This document shows, piece by piece, positions 59,616 through 64,000 of a stretch of 64,000 nucleotides of DNA. Numbering within the stretch: the first letter of the stretch is position 1; each line of letters begins with the position of its first letter. The stretch spans positions 95,449-159,448 of the forward strand of contig NZ_JAUSTN010000006.1 of NCBI RefSeq assembly GCF_030812875.1. Reading direction: 5' to 3'. The notes under the pieces were generated by a model. That model did not search any database. It was not told the DNA's origin and saw only the letters and a program-made list of their open reading frames with translations. Source of the stretch: Peptoniphilus_B koenoeneniae. Lineage in GTDB: Bacteria > Bacillota > Clostridia > Tissierellales > Peptoniphilaceae. A program made the translations under genes and the position numbers.

Positions 59616-61682
59616 ATGGAAATAACAAATCAGTTATCAAAAGAACTGAATATAGATTTGAAAAAAATAGAAGACACTATAAAACTTTTGGATGAAGGTA
59701 ATAGTGTTCCCTTTATTGCAAGATATAGGAAAGAAATAACCGGCGGATTAAATGATGAAGAGCTTAGAAAACTTGAAGAAAGATTAAATTATTTAAGAAA
59801 TTTAAACAGCAGAAAAGAAGAAATTTTAAGACTCATTGATGAGCAGGGAAAATTAACACAAGAAATAAAAAATGATATAGAAAATGCAGATGTTCTTTCA
59901 AGTCTTGAAGATATATATAGACCCTTTAAGAAAAAGAAAAATACTCGTGCAAGTATCGCTAAGGAAAAAGGCTATGAAATTTTTTCAGATATGATCTATA
60001 AGGGCCTTGACCTTGAAGAAATCTTTAAAGAAATAGATGCTTTTATTGAAAAAAATAACTCCATAGAAAACCCTAATGAAATTTTACGGGGCGCCTGTGA
60101 TATTATAGCTGAAGACATTTCTGATAATCCCATGTATAGAAAAACTATAAAAACTCTATCAAAAAGATTTGCTTCTATAGTATCTCAAATAGGCAAAAAT
60201 CCTAACGACATTTACAAAATGTATGAAGATTTTTCAGAACTTATAAGAAATATCCCAAGTCATAGAATCCTTGCCTTAAATAGAGGCGAAAAAGAAGAAG
60301 CCTTAAAAGTAAATATAGTCTTTCCTGAAGAACTTATCTTTAATAATATAGCCATGGATTTCTTAGACGGAAAGCTTACTGATCTTAAAAGTGAAATCCT
60401 AAAAGATGCTTTAAAAAGATTGATCCTTCCCTCTGTAGAAAGAGAGCTTAGAAGCGATTTAACAGAAAGTGCCGAAAATGAATCTATAGAATTATTCGGA
60501 CTTAATCTTAAAAATCTACTTATGATAAGACCCCTTAAAGATAAAGTCCTAATGGCTCTTGACCCAGGTATTCGTACGGGAACGAAAATGGCAATCTTAG
60601 ATAAAAATGGAAAATTTTTAGATAATGATGTTTTTTATATTGCCGGTCATCAAGGTAAAAATGAAGAGAATAAAATATTATCCTACCTTGAAAAATATAA
60701 AGTTCAAGTAATTGCCATAGGAAATGGAACAGCTTCAAGAGAAGTTGAAAGTTTTGTGGCAGATGTACTTAAAAAAAATAATTCAGATGTAAAAAGAACT
60801 TTTGTAAATGAAGCAGGTGCTTCAATTTATTCAGCTTCCAAAGAAGGGACTGAAGAATTTCCTGACCTTGATGTAACTGTAAGAGGGGCAATAAGCATAG
60901 GAAGAAGACTTCAAGATCCCCTTGCAGAACTTGTAAAAATTGAACCCAAACATATAGGAGTCGGTCAATATCAACATGACCTCAACCAAAAAAAATTAAA
61001 CGAAAAACTTTCAGGAGTTGTTGAAGATTGTGTAAACACTGTAGGAGTAAATTTAAATACAGCCTCAGTTTCCCTTCTTTCATATGTTTCCGGCATAAGC
61101 AAAAGTATAGCTAAAAATATAGTTGCTTACAGAGATGATTTTGGTTCTTTTAAAAATAGAAAAGAACTTAAAAATATAAAAGGTCTCGGTCCAAAAGCCT
61201 ATGAACAGTCCGCAGGCTTTTTAAGAATCTTAGGTGGAGATGAACCTTTAGATATGACCGCAGTCCATCCTGAGAGCTACGAGATTGCCCGTAAACTTAA
61301 GGGAAATGAAAAAGCCAACCAAGACCTTGCCCAAAGTTTAAACGTGGGCTTATACACCCTAAGAGACATTTTAGAGGAGCTTAAAAAACCAGGCCGTGAT
61401 CCTAGAGATGAACTTGAGCCAGTATTTTTAAAAAGTGGTCTTTTAAGTATTGAAGATTTAAAAATTGGAGACAAACTAAAGGGTACTGTAAGAAATGTAG
61501 TTGACTTCGGTTGTTTTGTAGATATAGGTTTACACGATGACGGACTTGTTCATATTTCCAACTTATCTGAAAAATTTATAAGGCATCCTTCCCAAGTTGT
61601 AAGTGTTGGAGACATAATTGATGTAGAAGTTGTTGAAATTGATAAAGATAGAAATCGTATAGGTCTTAAAAAAATTAAATAA
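59616..61682 (+). CDS. tex: Tex family RNA-binding transcription accessory protein
   Basis: The 688-residue protein has the Tex order: N-terminal helical domain (SVPFIARYRKEITGGLNDEELR), YqgF/RNase H-like domain (VLMALDPGIRTGTKMAILDKNG...IGNGTASRE), helix-hairpin-helix domain (NTASVSLLSYVSGISKSIAKNIVAYR...IKGLGPKAYEQSAGFLRI) and a C-terminal S1 domain (GTVRNVVDFGCFVDIGLHDDGLVHIS). GAGGTG precedes the ATG. It stands alone and ends at a strong terminator. Confidence 0.97.
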   Translation: MEITNQLSKELNIDLKKIEDTIKLLDEGNSVPFIARYRKEITGGLNDEELRKLEERLNYLRNLNSRKEEILRLIDEQGKLTQEIKNDIENADVLSSLEDIYRPFKKKKNTRASIAKEKGYEIFSDMIYKGLDLEEIFKEIDAFIEKNNSIENPNEILRGACDIIAEDISDNPMYRKTIKTLSKRFASIVSQIGKNPNDIYKMYEDFSELIRNIPSHRILALNRGEKEEALKVNIVFPEELIFNNIAMDFLDGKLTDLKSEILKDALKRLILPSVERELRSDLTESAENESIELFGLNLKNLLMIRPLKDKVLMALDPGIRTGTKMAILDKNGKFLDNDVFYIAGHQGKNEENKILSYLEKYKVQVIAIGNGTASREVESFVADVLKKNNSDVKRTFVNEAGASIYSASKEGTEEFPDLDVTVRGAISIGRRLQDPLAELVKIEPKHIGVGQYQHDLNQKKLNEKLSGVVEDCVNTVGVNLNTASVSLLSYVSGISKSIAKNIVAYRDDFGSFKNRKELKNIKGLGPKAYEQSAGFLRILGGDEPLDMTAVHPESYEIARKLKGNEKANQDLAQSLNVGLYTLRDILEELKKPGRDPRDELEPVFLKSGLLSIEDLKIGDKLKGTVRNVVDFGCFVDIGLHDDGLVHISNLSEKFIRHPSQVVSVGDIIDVEVVEIDKDRNRIGLKKIK

Positions 61683-61695
61683 AATATTTTTTATT

Positions 61696-61746
61696 AAAAA
61701 ATGCAAAACTAAAATGTTAAATTATAAAGTTTTGCATTTTTATTTT
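61696..61746 (+). terminator. tex terminator
   Basis: AAAAATGCAAAACT pairs with AGTTTTGCATTTTT, followed by more Ts. Confidence 0.85.
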
Positions 61747-61751
61747 TGCTT

Positions 61752-61780
61752 TTGTCAATAAAGTTTTTTTATGTTATAAT
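61752..61780 (+). promoter_or_regulatory. Promoter of the tRNA-Ser/SRP RNA unit
   Basis: TTGTCA (61752-61757), 17 bases, TATAAT (61775-61780), 16 bases before the tRNA. Confidence 0.85.
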
Positions 61781-61795
61781 AGTTTTCTGAAGTTT

Positions 61796-61885
61796 GGAGA
61801 GATGACCGAGCGGCTGAAGGTGCACGCCTGGAAAGCGTGTATACGAGAAATCGTATCAGGGGTTCAAATCCCCTTCTCTCCGCCA
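61796..61885 (+). tRNA. tRNA-Ser (anticodon GGA)
   Basis: A 90-nt class II tRNA with acceptor GGAGAGA / TCTCTCC, D loop, anticodon stem CACGC-CTGGAAA-GCGTG with anticodon GGA, a variable arm TACGAGAAATCGTA, the T arm GGGGTTCAAATCCCC and an encoded CCA end. It reads UCC and UCU. It is followed after 11 bases by the SRP RNA, a common neighbour. Confidence 0.97.
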
Positions 61886-61896
61886 GTTTTAAATTT

Positions 61897-62163
61897 GCCG
61901 TGCTAAATGGGGAATTAGCGATGCCTTGTAACCTGCAATTCGCTGTAGCAGGATTGAAGCCTTATGGAGGATAAATTTTTGTATAGTCAGCCCCATAAAA
62001 GTGGTGTTGAAGATTGGGTCCTACGCAACGAATGCTCATGAACCGTGTCAGGTCTTGACGGAAGCAGCACTAAGTGAGAAGTTTCGTGTGCCGTGGGAGT
62101 GCCTGGTTGGAGCTAACTCTATGGGTACCGTGTATGAATTTTATTCGATATAAGGTGCACGGC
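61897..62163 (+). ncRNA. ffs: Signal recognition particle RNA, large type
   Basis: The ends GCCGTGC and GCACGGC pair. The 5' part carries an Alu-like domain (GGGGAATTAGCGATGCC...), and the S domain has the conserved GGTCTTGACGGAAGCAGCAC and GGGAGTGCC. About 267 nt, the long Gram-positive form. With Ffh it targets nascent membrane proteins. Confidence 0.93.
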
Positions 62164-62167
62164 TACA

Positions 62168-62200
62168 TAAAAACACAGATTTTAAGATCTGTGTTTTTTT
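62168..62200 (+). terminator. SRP RNA terminator
   Basis: AAACACAGAT / ATCTGTGTTT stem followed by seven Ts. From 62201 to 62414 the sequence is AT-rich and shows no gene. Confidence 0.9.
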
Positions 62201-62414
62201 AATATTTAAATTTCTTATGCATTTCTTATCTTTTACAAATTTATCTACATTTACAATAGATTTAAGGCTGTGAAAGATTATTATTACTTTTTATTTTTTA
62301 TTAACCCATTTTAAAAACCCTGAATTTTTTTCCTATTTCCATTAAGAATTAATATAAGTTCATCTTTTAAAAATACCCCTTCTATTTAAATTTTTAAGTA
62401 AAGTAATAAAAATA

Positions 62415-62442
62415 AAAAACCGGAGACATCAATGTCTCCGGT
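62415..62442 (-). terminator. Terminator of the SLH surface protein gene
   Basis: ACCGGAGACAT / ATGTCTCCGGT, 11-bp stem, with TTTTTT after it in the minus direction. Confidence 0.9.
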
Positions 62443-62473
62443 GAAAAATTATTTTATAAACTTATTAGAAATC

Positions 62474-64000
62474 TTATTTTTCTTTATAAATTTGAAGCCA
62501 ATCTTCATCTACTAAACCATTTACTCTTCTTTCGAATTGATGGTCATTAGTTGCTTCCATGATTTCATAGTAAGCCCAATGAGTACTATCTAAGTCACTG
62601 AATCTAGAAATCATAGTCGGATTTGCCAATTTTTCTTTAAGTCCTACAATATCAACTGATCTTTCCATTAGACTGTTTGCAATCTTAACTGCTTCAGCTC
62701 TTGTGATAGGAGCATCTGGTCTAAATGTTCCATCAGGATATCCGTTTATTCTGCCATTTCTAAAAGCTTGGTTGATAGCAGCTTCTGCCCAATGACCCTT
62801 AACATCTTTAAAGGTTGCAACTGCTGAATTAGGTTTATCTATATTCATGATCATTTGTGCAAACTCTGCCCTTGTTATCTTAGCATTAGGTCTGAAGTTT
62901 CCATCCTTGTAACCTTTCATGATTCCATTTTTAAATACTGCATTGATTGCAGATGTGAACCAACCGGTCTTTGAATCATTAAACATAGGTGCACTTGTGT
63001 CGTTTAAGCTGTAGCCTTTAAGTCTTGAAATCATAGCAGCTGCTTCAGCTCTAGTAATGTTATTGTTTGGACGGAATGTTCCATCAGGATAACCGTACAT
63101 ATAAACTTCGTGGTATCCTCTTTCGTGAACTTCTTGTTCTTCTTTCTTAACTTCTATATCCTTGTAGGAGAACCATCCAGATATATCTCTGTCTGTATTT
63201 CCTGGATAAGGAGTTTGTCCACCGGAATTAATATCCTTAACGGTCTTATCCGGACTTAATTTTCCAATAACTTTTCCATTTGCATCTTTTACAGTTACTG
63301 TTCCGTCATTACCTACTTCAATTGTTGCATCTGCTGGTAAGTCTGGATTTGCTTTCTTAACTGCATCTTCAACAGCTTTCTTTTCTTCTGGTGTTAAGTT
63401 AGATGGGTCTTTTACTTCAACTGGTGTAGTTGGAGCGTTTAGTGCTGGCTTAACAGTCTTGTCTGCTGGAATTGTACCAATTTTATTGCCATTTGCATCC
63501 GTTACTGTTACTGTTCCGTCATCTGCTACGTCAATGTTTGCACCTTGTGGTAGATTTGGATTTGCTTTCTTAACTGCGTCTTCAACAGCCTTCTTTTCTT
63601 CTGATGTTAACTTAGATGGGTCAGCTACTTCAACTGGTGTAGTTGGTGCTTTGATTTTATCTTCACCTGGAGTCTTTGCTGTGTCTTTACCTTCTTCTGT
63701 TGATGCGTTTCCAGATTTATCGGTTGCTTTTGCACTTACTTCTGTGCCATCTTTAACTTTGTCTGCTGGAATTGTAATTACTCCTGTGTTTGTATCTACT
63801 GTTGCGTCTGATCCGTCTGGTACTGACCACTTGCCATCGTCATCTTTTGTTGCTGTAACTGTCTTGTCGTTTCCATTGTTGTCTTTGTATTTTACAGTTA
63901 CTGTCTTTGTATCTTCATCTTTTGGTGGTGTTACTGTTACGCTTCCATCATCTTTTGCTTCTACTTTTGGTGCTCCTGGTGCTGTTGTGTCTGGTGTTGT
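62474..64000 (-). CDS. SLH-domain surface protein, C-terminal part (cut by window edge)
   Basis: The frame is open from the right window edge to TAA at 62476-62474, about 508 residues. In order: a bacterial Ig-like module (APKVEAKDDGSVTVTPP... to DKSGNAST), two tandem repeats of about 71 residues (APTTPVEV-DPS-LT-EEKKAVEDAVKKANP...), a linker with DISGWFSYKDIEVKKEEQEVHERG, then SLH domains with the GYPDGTFRPNNNITRAEAAAMI motif three times. SLH domains bind pyruvylated cell wall polymer, so the rest is displayed outside. An internal ATG at 63100 is not the start. Probably an adhesin; the N-terminus is outside. Confidence 0.92.
   Translation of the reverse strand, partial: TTPDTTAPGAPKVEAKDDGSVTVTPPKDEDTKTVTVKYKDNNGNDKTVTATKDDDGKWSVPDGSDATVDTNTGVITIPADKVKDGTEVSAKATDKSGNASTEEGKDTAKTPGEDKIKAPTTPVEVADPSKLTSEEKKAVEDAVKKANPNLPQGANIDVADDGTVTVTDANGNKIGTIPADKTVKPALNAPTTPVEVKDPSNLTPEEKKAVEDAVKKANPDLPADATIEVGNDGTVTVKDANGKVIGKLSPDKTVKDINSGGQTPYPGNTDRDISGWFSYKDIEVKKEEQEVHERGYHEVYMYGYPDGTFRPNNNITRAEAAAMISRLKGYSLNDTSAPMFNDSKTGWFTSAINAVFKNGIMKGYKDGNFRPNAKITRAEFAQMIMNIDKPNSAVATFKDVKGHWAEAAINQAFRNGRINGYPDGTFRPDAPITRAEAVKIANSLMERSVDIVGLKEKLANPTMISRFSDLDSTHWAYYEIMEATNDHQFERRVNGLVDEDWLQIYKEK

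Noticed and set aside
62474..63100. SLH protein as a complete 208-residue gene from ATG 63100
   Set aside because: The same frame stays open to the window edge with Ig-like and repeat modules, so this ATG is internal.

Overview
The window is AT-rich DNA from a low-GC anaerobic Gram-positive bacterium. The housekeeping genes are Firmicutes-like: secA, guaA, infC-rpmI-rplT, recG next to a fakA-type gene, and ktrAB. Together with an 8-Cys 2[4Fe-4S] ferredoxin, a bacterial HerA/NurA pair and an SLH-domain surface protein with repeats, they suggest the Tissierellia, perhaps a Peptoniphilus-like Peptoniphilaceae. This placement is inference from gene content, not from a marker alignment.

Positions 1-6374 (mostly minus strand) hold a type I restriction-modification locus: xre regulator, hsdM, a broken hsdS, an oppositely oriented hsdS half, a tyrosine recombinase, an intact hsdS, two small accessory genes and the start of hsdR, which is cut by the window edge. 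A 14-bp core occurs four times in alternating orientation exactly at the HsdS half-subunit junctions. The locus reads as two invertible specificity modules, one now off and one now on.

Positions 6531-14731 hold an integrative mobilizable element: relaxase, MobC, primase-polymerase, VirE-type helicase, integrase, excisionase, repressor and an EcsC-family cargo gene. Its relaxase carries an in-frame amber codon and its helicase a one-base frameshift, so it looks decayed. A symmetric array of GCTACC/GGTAGC repeats lies between helicase and mobC.

Positions 14732-23344 hold a second, intact element of about 8.6 kb inserted at the 3' end of guaA, bounded by a 13-bp duplication of that end, with 23-bp subterminal repeats near both ends. 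It encodes integrase, CI-like repressor, Cro-like protein, Xis-like protein, replication initiator and DnaC-like loader, then a noncoding array of four similar hairpin RNAs, then scaffold and major capsid protein, and finally an ArpU-like activator and a sigma-70 family factor. It has no terminase large subunit, portal, tail or lysis genes. The best reading is a phage satellite that brings its own capsid and late regulators; this and the RNA array are the strongest candidates for something undescribed.

Positions 23331-64000 are core chromosome: guaA, secA, a TPM-domain/LemA pair, thiI and a cysteine desulfurase, coaD-rsmD, recG-fakA-asp23, a HerA-like ATPase, ktrAB, the infC operon (AUU start behind a leader with an attenuator), prfB with a programmed +1 frameshift at an unusual UAA stop, an opp operon in the order D-F-B-C-A, an AGCS carrier, a herA-nurA-rsmI-trmN6 operon, ferredoxin, brnQ, tex, tRNA-Ser(GGA), the large SRP RNA, and the 3' part of an SLH surface protein gene running off the right edge.
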